A DNA stretch of 64,000 bases from Crocodylus rhombifer. Taxonomy: Eukaryota; Chordata; Crocodylia; Crocodylidae. The notes below the pieces were generated by a model. The model did no database searches and was not told the origin of the DNA. It saw only the letters and a list, made by a program, of their open reading frames with translations. The first letter of the stretch is position 1; every line of letters begins with the position of its first letter. The DNA is taken from contig JAVSML010021657.1 in NCBI GenBank assembly GCA_038503035.1, positions 57,370-121,369 of the forward strand, read 5' to 3'. Both the position numbers and the translations under genes were made by a program. This document shows, piece by piece, positions 44,822-56,529 of this stretch.

Positions 44822-45104
44822 CATTTGGGATTTAGGACACCTGTGCATGCTTCAGTCCTCTGGCCCTTCCTGTTAAGAACAAGGGATTCTGGGAAATGTA
44901 GTTTCTCTAGGAGAGAGCAGAAAATTGCTACATGAAGAAATGTGTCTTCACAGAGGTATGAAAGGGACAGCCCGACTCAGACTAAGGGCTGAGGCTGGCT
45001 CCAGGCCTAGGGTGGCTAGGGTATTTTGAATTGCTTTGTGTTTCCGTCTTTCTATTGGACAGTGAAAGGGAGACCAGAGGAAAGGTGTTTAAAATGACTT
45101 GCAG
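44822..45104. other. Nothing recognised
   Basis: Unique sequence; no supported feature. Confidence 0.35.
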
Positions 45105-45215
45105 CTCAGACTGGGATTTTCAAAAGCATCTACATGATTTAGGAACATAAGTTCCACCATGTGCCACTGACTTTCAAGGGGTGCTTGGAAAAATCTCACC
45201 TTTGAAATGCATATT
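45105..45215. repeat. Ancient amniote 'gattttcaaaagc' repeat
   Basis: 'actgggattttcaaaagcat', 'tttaggaacataagttccac' and 'gccactgactttcaaggggt' parallel a widely dispersed old repeat (ggattttcaaaagtgcctaa ... cctaaattccattgaaagtcaa). Confidence 0.4.
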
Positions 45216-46339
45216 TCAGTTTAACCTTCTTAATCAGTTTAACCCAGCTTGTTCCTGTGAGATGTCTATTTTCTACCAAGGGGAGTTTGTAAAATAAACA
45301 TTTAAATTTTTGAGGGATCACCCGCACCAAACCCCTGGCCTTCCTGAGACTATACTTTGTACAGTAGCAATTCTTTGTTTCCAGAGACAATGTTCTAGTT
45401 GCTGTAGGTATTCCACTGACTGACTCTTAACATTGTTTTAAGTAAATTACCACGGGGATCAGCAACCTGTGGTGCATAAAGTCATTTCATCTAGCCCTTG
45501 GAGTGGAAAGGGGGAGGGGGCTTTGTCTACACCATGGCCATGTAGTGGGGAGAAGTGGTAGTAGTGGCAGAGGCCAATTTGGAAGTACCCGCCTGTCTGA
45601 GAACTGAGCTGGGTTGTTTCAGCTGGCAACTCATAAAACATTACCCAGTGCTGCAGTACTGTATAAAAGGTTGTTAAAAATTGGCAGTAGTAGTTTTGGG
45701 AGATGGGGGGCCAAAGCCAGAGAAGGAAATCGGGTTGAAAGGTATTGGTAGCTGGACTACTGTCATTTCCAGTACATGGACTATGCTTTATTTTCCCCAG
45801 TATAAAAACTGCTTGTAGCACATTCAAAAGGTGAATGAACTTAGGCCCCAAGTAGTGCTAAAAGGTTTTCATATTGACCTCTGTGCCACATCAGCCTCCC
45901 AGGGCCAGGGAGAGATTGTGAGCAGCCTTTGTCTGTGAGCAACTTGAATACTAATGTAAGGGACTTCTGGTGTACATAGCCCTTACTCAGGGAGCCAGCC
46001 CCAGGACTTGTGTGACTACTTGTGGGGTCAGCGGTTTACTGGATCAGGGCCTTGTTCAGTAAAGCTGATATTAATTGAAGCACTGTCATACCTTTTTTGA
46101 AGCAGCAGAAAAACACAGCCATGCTCTGTGGGCAGCCTCAGCATAACTTGTAACCACGGTTTTAAGAGGATATCTGAAAAGATTAAATTAACCCCAGAGT
46201 GGGTTTGCAGCAAATCAGTTTAGAGGAAGCCAGAGCTTCTCAAGGGTTATACCTTTACAGCAACCCAGTGACCACTCTCTTATGTTTAGAAACATTCAGG
46301 GAAGAAGTGCTGTGCAAAAGGGAGGAGTAGGCATCTGGA
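45216..46339. other. Mostly unique, with a possible hAT start
   Basis: 'ggggatcagcaacctgtggt' near 45454 resembles a hAT left end (CAGGGGTCGGCAACC). 'cttaggccccaag' near 45840 could be the other end. No matching duplication. Confidence 0.3.
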
Positions 46340-46505
46340 ATATGGGTTTTAATTCAGGTTTGGTCATTGACTCCCTGTGGAATGTTAGGCAAATCACATG
46401 ACCTGTCTGTCTGTGAAATGGGTATAATATTTGTTTACTAACGTGCTGTGAGATTAATGAATTAACATTTGCAATGTACTAGGAGCTTAGCAGACACAAG
46501 CTGTT
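46340..46505 (-). repeat. MIR CORE-SINE relic, reverse orientation
   Basis: 'ggtttggtcattgactccct', 'ggcaaatcacatgacctgtc', 'tctgtgaaatgggtataata', 'acgtgctgtgagattaatga' and 'gcaatgtactaggagcttag' follow the MIR complement in order. Confidence 0.6.
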
Positions 46506-47444
46506 CTACAAGTGCAAGAGATTACTAATTACAGCAAGGAGTTTTCTTTAAAATGGGTTGACACACTTATTCTTTCAAAAGAGTAGATTGTCGTTTGATG
46601 CAGTGTCTAGCTGATCGTGGAGAGTGAGGATTGATTTACACATCCTTTACTAAGAAGGGCTCCAGATATGTGTGGAAATCCTGTTCCCCTACTTTGCTTG
46701 AGCTGGGCTGAGCCCTTCATCAGGGACCTGGGAAGAAATGAATCTACCCTGCCATAGGCTGCAAAGGTGGTCCAGGCTCAGAATTACAGTCCTCTTGCTC
46801 CCCACTCTCATGAAGCTACCATCTACTAGAAACATATTTTGCCTTTTTAAATGAAAATCAAAACTCTTGTACATATATGTGACTCCAGGACCTGAGGCTT
46901 TAAGAAAATATCAGATGCCTCAAGACTTGTAGTTAAGTGTCCCAGAGTTGGAAGTGTTGTACCATTCACCACAGCACAAGGGGTAGAAACAGACATTGCC
47001 TGGTATCGCATTTGTGCCACAGGCATTTTTATGGTGGCACAAATAGATGTCACTTCTCTTTGTTGCACTGCATCAGAGGAAAATCAGTGACAAATAAAGG
47101 TAGTAAAAGTTTTTGCTGCTTTATTGTGGTGGACATCTGTTAGCTATGTGGTAGAAAAGTGTGAGCAGCCTGAGCTGCCTGCACTCTCCAGCCACCCCAG
47201 GGAGGTACTCTGGAGGCTTGAGGACCCCTCAAGACCCTGGATCACCTACACAAGTTTCTCCCTCCTTATAGAGAGGCACCCCAAGGAGTCATGGGGTGCT
47301 TTTCTACATGCAAAGAAATCAAGGTTCCCTGATTTATAGAGACCCAGCCATGATCCCCAAGCATAGCCTCCCTAAGTGAGGAACAGATCCCGGTGTGGAG
47401 TCATGGGACCCAGGGAAAATCTGGTGCCTCATGCCTCCACGGGG
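46506..47444. other. Nothing recognised
   Basis: Unique sequence; no supported feature. Confidence 0.35.
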
Positions 47445-47790
47445 AATCCATTTACCCAGACCCATCCTCAGAATCTCCAGGGACCCATCTGGGTATGTAG
47501 GGAAAGTGGGGCTTCCTTTGCTTACTCAGACCTGATCTCAGAGATGTTAGGAGTGGGGCTGGGTGATCAGGGAATGCCCCACTTCCCGTGTTCACACAGA
47601 CCTGCTCCTGGCATCTCTGGGGCTGGAACTGGGAAAGTGGGACTTTCCGTGCTCACCCAGATGGGTTCCTAAAGAGCACTGGGGTGGGGGTCTGGGTAAG
47701 CAGGGAAACTCAAACGTTCCCTGTTTACCCAGACCCCTCCCCAAGGATGCATCTGGGTAAGAGGGGAAAGCTGGGTGGGTGCTCTTAGGA
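47445..47790. repeat. Degenerate minisatellite, ~70-bp period, about 5 units
   Basis: Each unit starts with a 'ttcc..tgtt.acccagacc' block: tttacccaga ending at 47460, cttactcaga at 47530, ttcacacaga at 47600, gctcacccaga at 47661, gtttacccaga at 47733. Spacings are 70, 70, 61 and 72 bp. Each unit also carries an inverse-like 'ctgggtaagcaggga' block, so units can fold. The 47376-47672 frame passes through the array and is a by-product. Confidence 0.75.
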
Positions 47791-48509
47791 CTTGAGGGGC
47801 TTGATCCGGCCCAGGAATTCCCAGGACATATAGGACGAAGTTTCTCAAGCCCCAGGAGAACATATAACCTCTTGTTGCACTCCATCGAGGACACTGATCC
47901 AATGAAGCAGATAGGCTATGTCACAATACATTGTTGCACAGCTACTTCACTTCATTGACCACATCTATTTCTAGCCTAAATGTTCACACACAGTGTGATT
48001 TCTGCAGGACTCTGCTAGCAGAGATTACTGGGAAGGTATGAGTAGGGCTTTTAAGAGGGCATTCTCTGTTCAAATCTCCAGGCCTATGCTCACTCAGAAA
48101 TATGGCTTTTTATTTATTCTTCCTTGTTTTGGGTCCTCATGGTTACCTGTTGAGCACTGATTTCTGTGGCTTTTGGCAGCATTATCACAGCCACTGCTGG
48201 AATGTTGTCTTAATATAGAAATACAGCTTAACATTTCTTTTTAAGGGAAAATGCACCAGGTTAGCTCTTGCCATGGCCCTTTACCGGGCTCACCACTGTC
48301 TTTGTCAGAGGCCAGTTCCAGGCTGTGTTATGAACACTGTTACCTGAAGCCCTAGTCCTCTCAGTGATGTGCCTAGAGGGGAAAATTCTGCCTTGAGTCC
48401 TGCAGGCCATCAAAACATATCCTGAAGCATGAAGTTTAATTACCCATATCATTATTGTAGCTTAGACTGCTATAGATGTTTTTAGTAATGGTCTTAGTCA
48501 TATTCCAAG
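47791..48509. other. Nothing recognised
   Basis: Unique sequence; no supported feature. Confidence 0.35.
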
Positions 48510-48605
48510 TAGTTAGAGATGAAAAAGACCCATTATAGTAATAAATCCAGCCCCCTGCAAGTGCAGGCTGTATCCCCTTGACAGAGGGCAGAGAAGATAT
48601 TAAAT
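48510..48605 (-). mobile_element. Old CR1/L3-type 3' end fragment, reverse orientation
   Basis: 'gagatgaaaaagacccatta' with 'aatccagccccctgcaagtg' and caggctgtatccc resembles the complement of a CR1/L3 3' UTR ('ggaaaagacctattagatca ... ccatccccctgccagtgcagg'). Confidence 0.5.
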
Positions 48606-51600
48606 GAATTCTATGCCTGATGGTAGCCCAAAGGCTTCAAAACCCCTATTAAATTACACAGCATAAGTAACCTGGGAAGAACTAAACCAGCATTGGAAAC
48701 AGTGGCTGCCTCTTATTTGATGGACTGGCTTTGCAGATAAATTTCCTGCTTTATTCTTGATGTTAAATTAGCTCCTTCAATGTTAGAGCCCTGGCAGATG
48801 CTATGTATTTAATCTCACCAGGCTCGTCTTCTGTCTGCTAGGAGCTGGTTTCTCTCCTTTTGCCTTCTTGCTATGACTAAGCTATACAGCTCCCCTGCCC
48901 ATGCTTCTACCCCTTCTCATCTCCGTTGGGAAGATTTCAATTATTCTGCTCCCCGCCCCAATACACTTGTACTGTCCCCTGACTTCTGCAGGCATACACA
49001 AGTTACCATTCAAGACCCAAACTATGTCATGGGCCTGTACCAGTAGAGGGCCATGTTGCTGCTCTTCCTACATCCTTAGGTCACAGTTCAGAGTAAGGTG
49101 AATCTAAATGCTGTATACGGATCTGCAAGCCAGCTGTGCTTTGTATCTGTATCTTTGTCTCTTGACAACACCATGGCTCACAAGGGTTTCATCTCTCTCT
49201 GGCTTGCAGTGTTTGCTTTTCAGTCCCATCTAATGACAACTCGTGTTACCTGGAGTTTTTCTGTTGACTTCAATGGCCACTTGGATGGGCAGTGTATGTC
49301 AGGGTTGTGTATGGATTCCAGACTCCAGTGCAAAATTCTGTGTCCCAAAGCAATGGGACAGTAAAAGTAATCATCGTGGCATACAAAAGCAAAAATGGGT
49401 CTAATCAGGTTACTTGTAGGATTTTAATGAAAATACATAATAATGGGCCCTTTGAGCCTGATCCTCTGTGGAGCTGAGCACTCGTACCCATTCACCCCAA
49501 CAGCTGTTGCAGCTGTCTACAATCTTTCCAGGTCAGTCTTGCTATCTCATCACTGTTGTGATGATATCGCTTGTTCTTTGATGTGCACACAGTGTGGCTA
49601 GGTGATAATGATGAGGCAGGTGGTGAGCAAAGATTTGCTGCCATGCTTATTTTTTCACTTTGTTGTGATAGGAACAACTGTGCATGGACAGAGGCAGTCT
49701 TTGAAAAATGTGCTTGTTTCAGGAACAAGAACCTGCCAGGAGACCCTCTTTTTCTCCCCCCAAAAACATACAAAGCCTAAATATTTTCAGGTTTGCATGT
49801 GTGTGCATGCAAGCACAGTTTGTGTCCAAGGAAAACCTTGAATATTTTCAGTGGGACAAAATTTCTATTTTGCTGAAATCCATTTCCTACTTAAAAAACA
49901 ACTGGCCCAAATTGCCTTTGAAATGTACAGCACTTCCTCCATCCTGCTGGCCCTTTATTTGCTTCACTGCCATGTCTTATTTGAAGCCAGCATTTCCCAA
50001 AGTACGATGTGAACCCCACAGAGAGCATAAAGGACTGTCCAGGAAGGCACAGATAGCCTCTCAGTTCTGCTCTGGAAGCCCAGCTTTCATGTAATAGTTT
50101 AGCTGTTGGTAGGCTGTCTTCACCACCCTAACATGTGACCCCAGGGTAACCAGTGCAGGCATGTCTGCTTGAGTTTGCTGAGGGCCTGAAACACAAGCCG
50201 GGAAAGGTGTCATCTGCCCCTTCTCCTCCACACGCGCTGTTCCTGGTGGCAATGGTGATAGTGCATTTGAAGCACTGGCATTTGAAGCACTCTCCTGCTT
50301 GTCACTGTGTGGGGGAAAGGAGGGAAGAGTAGCTCCTGCTGTTTTGCATAGCCTCTGAGCAGGGCTGTAGACGGAACGTGACTGGTTCCATTTTCCTGAT
50401 GTGAGGGCTTGTTGGGACATACTCTCTTGAACTGAGAAGGGCAGCTCCCTAGAGCAGGTGCTAATGCTCTCTTTGCAGTGGGCACCACCCAAACACAATG
50501 GGACTTCTCCAACATGATTAATAAATAGTGGGCTGAATGACATGAGATATGGAGCTCAATGCTTCTCTTATGGAGAGAAAGAAAAGGGAGGAGGTTGGGG
50601 CCTTGGGAAGGGGTGCACAGAGAAGAGCCTAGCTTGGGCATAGGCTGCAATAGAGGCACCTGCAGTTCCAGGTATGACAGTGGGGTGGGGGTTGTAGAGT
50701 GTCCCAGAAATAGATGGAAGGTGGCACTCGGAGAACCAGGGGTACAGACAGAGGAGTTGAAGGGGCTATTCCCTATGGCTACTTGGGGACTGCCAGTTGC
50801 CCTTACCACAAGGCATGGCCCTCCGTTATAGGGCACTGTCCCTTGGCAGGGGGGTATCCCATGAACAAGGAGGGGCTGCCTCAATTTTGCCCCGCAGCTG
50901 TGACTGCTCAACTGTGCCTCTGGAGGGAGCTTGTTGGAGGAGGATGGGCAGTGTCCTTGCTGTGGACCTTGCTCTCTGGCCACAGAAGCAGCACTGTGCA
51001 GGACCTTTTTGTAATTGTTCCTAATTATAACACAACTGACAATTCTGCAAATGTAAAAGACCAGCTTGTGACTTCCTTATTCCTCTTTTTACTTAGACAA
51101 AATTCACATTGAATTTAGAGACCAGGAACCAGAGCCTGAAGTGGATCACTCTATATTGATGCTGAGACCAGAATCCAGCCCTTAGAATGTATTGGCACAA
51201 TCACCCTGGGAACTGTTGGAAGGGCTGTCTCCAAAAAGAATCAATCCTTTTAAAAAAATCCAGCTGCAGCACTTGTCCTCAATGACTCCCAGCAGCAGTA
51301 AATCCTACAGATTAGATATATGCCACATAAAGGAACATTTTCATTTATTGCTTCTAAATTTCCTATAATAAGGTAATAAGCTTTAGTGTTGTAACAGCAT
51401 GGAGAGAAATGGTGAACTTCATTCATTGTTGGGTATAGTGCAAAGGCTGAAAGGTGTTTGTAGCAGTCATTTTAGACAACAGAGTAGTTGGGAAACCTTG
51501 GGTAGGAAATCATAATTGACTTGGTTTGTTCCTAGAATTCCTAGCTGGCTTTGTCCTGACTAGGGTTTAAAAGTGCGATGGTGGGGCCAGCCACCACATC

Positions 51601-51779
51601 CTATCTGATGACAGTTCCAGGAAGTCTTAGGTACATTGCATTATCGTGTATGGTAAGTGGCCACATTTTACTTCAACCCTTGATCTTCACACATTGTAAT
51701 CCAGGCCAGTGTGTGTGTCAAAGTTGTAAGCCCTGCCATGAGGGAGTTGAGTTGTGGCACTTGTAGGAAGAGATTGGGA
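48606..51779. other. Mostly unique DNA
   Basis: No supported gene. 'gttgacttcaatggccactt' near 49263 is a common old amniote repeat word. A 15-bp tandem duplication, gcatttgaagcactg, occurs at 50263-50292. Frames of up to 257 codons on the minus strand at 50210-50983 overlap others on both strands and show no domain. Confidence 0.35.
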
Positions 51780-52385
51780 AGAGTTTTCCATGGCACACAA
51801 TGACCTGGGACAAAGAGTAGGGGAAGTGTTGAGTGGAGTGGCTGCTGTTCTTAATGAGACAGACAAAATGTAGTCACAAAAACCAGCAGTCAGACTGTAT
51901 GTGGGAAGGTTGGGTCTGGATTGCTGCCAGTCAGCTGTCTGTAAGGATTGGATCATAGGCAATTTTGAGGAGTACAGGCATAGACAAGTACCTGAGCCAG
52001 AGAAGAATCCAGACCAGGGGGCAAAGCTGCTTGAGAAGGTCAGGACCAGAGAGTCCAAGTCAAAATTCGAATCAGTGAGCAAGACCCATTCCCATAGGTC
52101 AGGCAGTGCTAGAAGACAGGAGCCAGTGAATCCAGGACACGGAAGCAAGGTAAGCAGGAACGGAAAAGAGGCAGGACTCAGGCTGAAGGGGAACAGGTAT
52201 AGCAGCATCCACAGGTTGTGAAGCATTAGGCAGCCAAAGACCAAATGAAGGGCCTGGGCTTATATACTTGTTCCAGTCTACTCTGCAGCCAATGAGTTGA
52301 CTCCTGCTGCTGGTGCTACGCTGAAACCAGAAAGCCTTGCTGAGGGTGTAGATTGTCTGCTGACACCATCCCATCACCCTAGTGT
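51780..52385. repeat. Unclassified repeat-like block
   Basis: Purine-rich 51900-52230 (gtccaggaacc/ggcaggag-type words) is followed by 'gggcttatatacttgttcca' and 'cagccaatgagttgactcct'. The layout recalls a reptilian repeat with a TATA-like box. Neither termini nor class could be established. Confidence 0.25.
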
Positions 52386-53639
52386 GGTAATTTTATGAGC
52401 TATTTACATAGGAATAGTATAACACAAGTCAATCTTTCTGTGCTTTCCTTAGAACACTATTACATGTGCCAGCCTTGTAACCTACCTATAGATATGCATG
52501 ACTGAGCATGCCTCCCCCAGATGCTCAGGGAATGGTCATGAGATCAAGGCTCAAAAGATCCCACCCTTCTTCCTCTGTTCACCCTCATCCTAGAGTATTT
52601 GAATCCCTCTTGGACCCCCTAGGAATCTGGATTTCCGTGACACCCTGGTGATGCTGACAAGGCATAAGTGATCTGAAATGAGGTGTGAGGGGAAGTACAG
52701 AGCCAAGGGAGAGAAGCTGAAAGAAAGAAGCCAGGGACAGGGCAAAAGTCAGAGTGGTTGGACAAAGGAAAGAAGATGGTGGGATGCAAATGGCAGGAGC
52801 TGAAAAGACAATCAAAGCAGGGAGACATAGAGTGGAAGCTTCAAAGTAGGATAGCAGCAAACCCTCTTAATTTTTCTTTTCTGGGATGATCTTTTTCAAA
52901 GGTCCTAAAGGGGGGTAACTTCTCAAATCTCATTTAAATTCAGTGATTGCTTAACAGTCTTAAAGGCCATTGAAGATCCTAGTCAGTGTCAAGGGGTATT
53001 ATACCTTGACCTACACCGGCAGCTTATAACAAATATTTTGTGCTCCAAGTCCCTTCCTTGGTATGCCTACACTGCAGCTACTACCCTGACTGCAGCATAA
53101 TGTAAACATGTCTGAACCACCTAATGTGGGTTACTGGGAGCTGTTTAACCACACCAATATGGAGCTTGGTACAGGCTACAAAACTTGGTTGAAACACTGG
53201 GAAAATACCCAACCCTTGAGCTCAGTGCTGCTGTGGCTAGTCTGTCATCAGCACTCAAGTGCTGTAGTTCAAAAGGGTTTTGAGCCATAACAGACATGCT
53301 GAAAAAAATTGGACTAAAGCCACCTAAAAATTGAACTCCCCATATTTCTAGCAAACTGAAAAACCTGGCTTTTGGCTAGCTTTAGAGAGACCACATGATA
53401 TATGCAGGCCTAGGGGGATTTTGGATATTTAAAATATTTGTCCTTGCTTGTGCAGGAGACAGGAATTCTACTGGGCTTCATACATAGATCCTGAGTAAAA
53501 ATCATCTGGCAAACTTCCTGATGGAGGGACATGTATAGGAATCTTCTTGCTGCCCATCTGTAGAAAGGCTCATCTTTCATGGTGTTCAGCAAGCAGAGAA
53601 GGGTTAAACAGCAAGAGATGGGGAGAGGAAGAAGTTTGA
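52386..53639. other. Nothing recognised
   Basis: Unique sequence; no supported feature. Confidence 0.35.
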
Positions 53640-54130
53640 TTTTTGTTGTTGTTGTTGGAATGAGTGTTCAAAGCACTACTTTAAATTTAAATGAAAAACA
53701 ATTAATTTGCTGATTATATTGGTATATTTTGACATTTAAAACAACATCTTAAACACTTGAGAGAATTGCTACTCAAGTTAATTTCACTGCAAAGCCTTTG
53801 CAAATAAGGAAAGAAGTCAGACAATTACGGACATTTGCAATATATTAATAATAGATTATTTTTGATTGTTACTGAGAACCAGCCGGAGTCCTTTGTGAAA
53901 TGCAATGCAAACAGTCCACAATCAATTAGCTTCTTGTACAGCAGTCAAAGCCGCAACCTTTTCATGTATGCAGTCCCATTAGTTACATGAACAGTCCTTA
54001 ATTGCATGTGTCTTCTCACTGACATCAAGAGGCCTGCTAAATTTAGGATTATGTCTAGGAATAAACGTTGCAGGGTTATAATGGATCTTGGAAGTGTGTG
54101 TTTAGGAAGTTATGAATTAGATTTCTAACG
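53640..54130. other. Candidate conserved non-coding region
   Basis: Repeat-free, complex, AT-rich DNA beginning with a (GTT)n run. It is dense in developmental-TF-like words: CAATTAATTTG, TTTGCAAATAAG, CAATCAATTAGC, CCCATTAGTTACATG and CCTTAATTGCATG. No coding frame. A good enhancer candidate by texture only. Confidence 0.3.
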
Positions 54131-54344
54131 TAGTTCAGTCCGCTGTGGCTTCTCTTGTTTTCAGGGCAAGGCCAGTGTACTTACCATTTTCTCAGTGGGT
54201 TATGTTGGGCAAGAAGATCTTTGGAAATCTCTGCTTCCATTTTTCCAAAACCAGTATGGCCACATTACTGCAGCACTTCACCCAGGTTAATTCACCTACC
54301 CCATATGCTATGTTGTCTTTGCAGCTGATCACGAGGAGCTGATT

Positions 54345-54685
54345 TCATAGATTTCATAGACATTTGGGCTGGAAGGGACCCAGGAGGATCATTGAGTCCA
54401 GCCCCCTGCCCCAGGGGCAGGAAGTCAGCAGGGATCATAGGATCCCAGCAAGACAAGCATCCAAATGTATCTTGAAGGCTTTCAAAGTAGGTGCTTGAAC
54501 CACCTCCAGCGGCAGTCTATTCCAGACCTTGGGGGCTTGGACAGTAAAGAAGTTCTTCCTTATGTCTAGCCTGAATTGGTCGCAGCAGAGTTTGTGACCG
54601 TTCAATCTTGTCATCCCTTGGGGCACTCTGATGAACAGATGTTCCCCCAGATCTTGATGAGCACCCCTGATAAACTTATGCCACC
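54345..54685 (-). mobile_element. CR1 LINE 3' end, reverse orientation, 5'-truncated
   Basis: On the minus strand 54435-54695 encodes KFIRG, HQDLGEHLF, NGHKL, FRLDIRKNFFTVQA, VVQAPTLKAFK and LAGIL, matching the end of the 5.1-kb CR1 ORF. The 3' UTR and the terminal 'ttcatagatttcataga' are also the same, so both are one subfamily. The truncation point is near 54685. Confidence 0.9.
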
Positions 54686-55109
54686 AGTTTTGCATATTGT
54701 CTGTCTAGAGAAAAAAAGCAAGTGTGGTAGGTCAGTATAAAAAGCCTGCATCTGCTTGCTTTAGCTATCATGTATGCCTGAAGTGGGAAACTGTAATTCA
54801 GAGTGCTCATGGGGCTAGCAAGGGAGCGTATAAGCTGTTTGGGGACCTGGGAAAGTTGGCCTTGGGCATTTGCGTGTTGAAGTTCTGGCTCTGAAATGTG
54901 TGTGTTGGATATAGGGGAGAGTAAAAGGAGAAGAGAGGAGAATAAATAAGTAAAACTTGTTTGTCTGTTTCTGCAGGAATTTGGACACTAGTGATTGACT
55001 GAGAAGCACAGAGTAGCTCAAATGCTGCGGTATGACATTACAGCAAGACAAGAGCCCACCTGTGCAGCAGGGATAAAGCGTTGACATGACCCGATAGGTA
55101 TTTGTGAGG
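54686..55109. other. Nothing recognised
   Basis: Unique sequence between the CR1 and the L2-like element. Confidence 0.35.
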
Positions 55110-56398
55110 TTCCACTCTTTTCTGGCAGGGAGGTCCCACAGGGTGGTGATGAGCAAGTGATCATCTCCTCAGGACCTTTCCTTCAGGGACCCCCCAGGGC
55201 TCCATCTTCAGGGACCCCCCAGGGCTCCATTGCCCCTCCTGTTCAATGTATATATTGTGCGCTGGGCAAAATTGTGTGCAGATTTGGAGTAAGGTGCCCT
55301 CAGCGAGCTGCTAACACCCAGCTCTACTTCTTCTCTTCCATCCCTTGCCACACAGTGCCTGGCTAAAGTTAGGGATTGGATGTGGGTGGACCAACTAAAA
55401 CTGAACCCAGACAAGCCACTGGTAATGGTAGTGGACAGACCATGTAACTTGTGGGAGGGGTGGCCAACATTTTCCAGTGAAATTTCTCATGTGTGCATGC
55501 TCTCTCACCCACTTGTGGGGGAGGGTGGGAGGTTGCTGGGACACCTGTCATTAATTGGTTGAAGCCTCCCCTTGCCACTCAGGTTTGCAGCTTTGGGGTG
55601 ACCCCAGAGCCTGGATCCTCTGCTGCATGTGGATCTTCAGGTGGTGGCAATGGCTAGAAGCCTTTTACCAAGTCCATGTGCTGAGAAGGCTACTTACTAC
55701 CTTTTTCTTTCTGTGTCTGATCTGGCCACCATCATCTGTGCCTTTTCAGGAGCCTAGCTTTGAAGTTACAGTGTGCTCTGTGTAGGGTTACTCTTGAAAA
55801 TCATCCAGAAGCTGCAGCTGGTGTGGAATGCAGTGGCCCATATTTTGACAAGACGCATCACCAGGAGCACTTCAGTCCTCCAGAACCTGCAGTGGCTCCC
55901 AATAGCGGTCTAGGTGCAATTCAAAGTTCTGGTTTTAACCTAAAAGGCCCTAAATGTTCTGGACCTTATGTCCCTAAGGGACTACCTCCCTGTCTTGTGC
56001 CCCATCATGATTCCTAAGGTCAGCTGAGAGCAACCTCGTAGTACAAGCACCATCAGTATGCAAACATTGCTTGGCACAAATGCATGGGAGGTCATTCCCT
56101 GCAGTCGCTCCTCAACTCTGGAACTCCCTCCCTCTTGCGGCTCACTTGAACCTGAGCCTGGATTTCTTTTGGAAGCACTGTTAATAAGACCTTTCTATTT
56201 GGTCAGGCATTAACCAAATAAAACTTGGAAGAGCTGTTGTTTAGGGGGTCTCTGTTTTGTCTTGATGCTCTAGTTCCCTTTTAAGCTGTTTTGATGCTCT
56301 TGTTACTCTCCTGATTTTAAGTTATTCTGCTTTTGTATCATAAGCCACCCTGAGCCTTGGTTGGGAAGGACTACATATAAATCAAATACATATTTAAA
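55110..56398 (+). mobile_element. L2-clade LINE, decayed ORF2 C-terminal half and 3' tail
   Basis: 'gggaccccccagggctccat' is the reverse-transcriptase PQGS region. 'tgggcaaaattgtgtgcaga' to 'acacccagctctacttcttc' covers the motif C area, where YADD is lost (gctgctaacacc replaces gctgatgacacc). 'ctgaacccagacaagccact', 'ccagaagctgcagctggtgt', 'aacctgcagtggctcccaat' and 'aaaggccctaaatgttctgg' follow L2 order. The 3' end 'taagccaccctgagccttgg' then 'actacatataaatcaaatac' is the L2 tail. Several frameshifts; plainly dead and old. Confidence 0.78.
55181..55230 (+). repeat. 25-bp perfect tandem duplication inside the L2 element
   Basis: 55181-55205 is repeated exactly at 55206-55230 (unit begins cttcagggacccccc and ends gggctccat). 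It duplicates the PQGS-coding part and post-dates the decay of the element. Confidence 0.95.
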
Positions 56399-56529
56399 TA
56401 TGCTCGCACTGCTTTTGGTTCTGAAGCTAATTTGGGTATGTCTTTATGGTGCTGCACTGTGTTGTGTAGACCTACTCTGAGCATCTATAATAAATTAATG
56501 AAAAACAGATAAAAATAGGCAAACCATAT
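56399..56529. other. Nothing recognised
   Basis: Short unique interval. Confidence 0.35.

Noticed and set aside
47376..47672. 98-codon frame
   Set aside because: It runs through the ~70-bp minisatellite; open by repetition.
47445..47790. CRISPR-like array
   Set aside because: Repeated units are degenerate and contiguous without unique spacers, in a vertebrate genome; it is a minisatellite.
50210..50983. 257-codon minus-strand open frame
   Set aside because: GC-rich region with overlapping frames on both strands, no domain, no splice or start context; best explained by composition.
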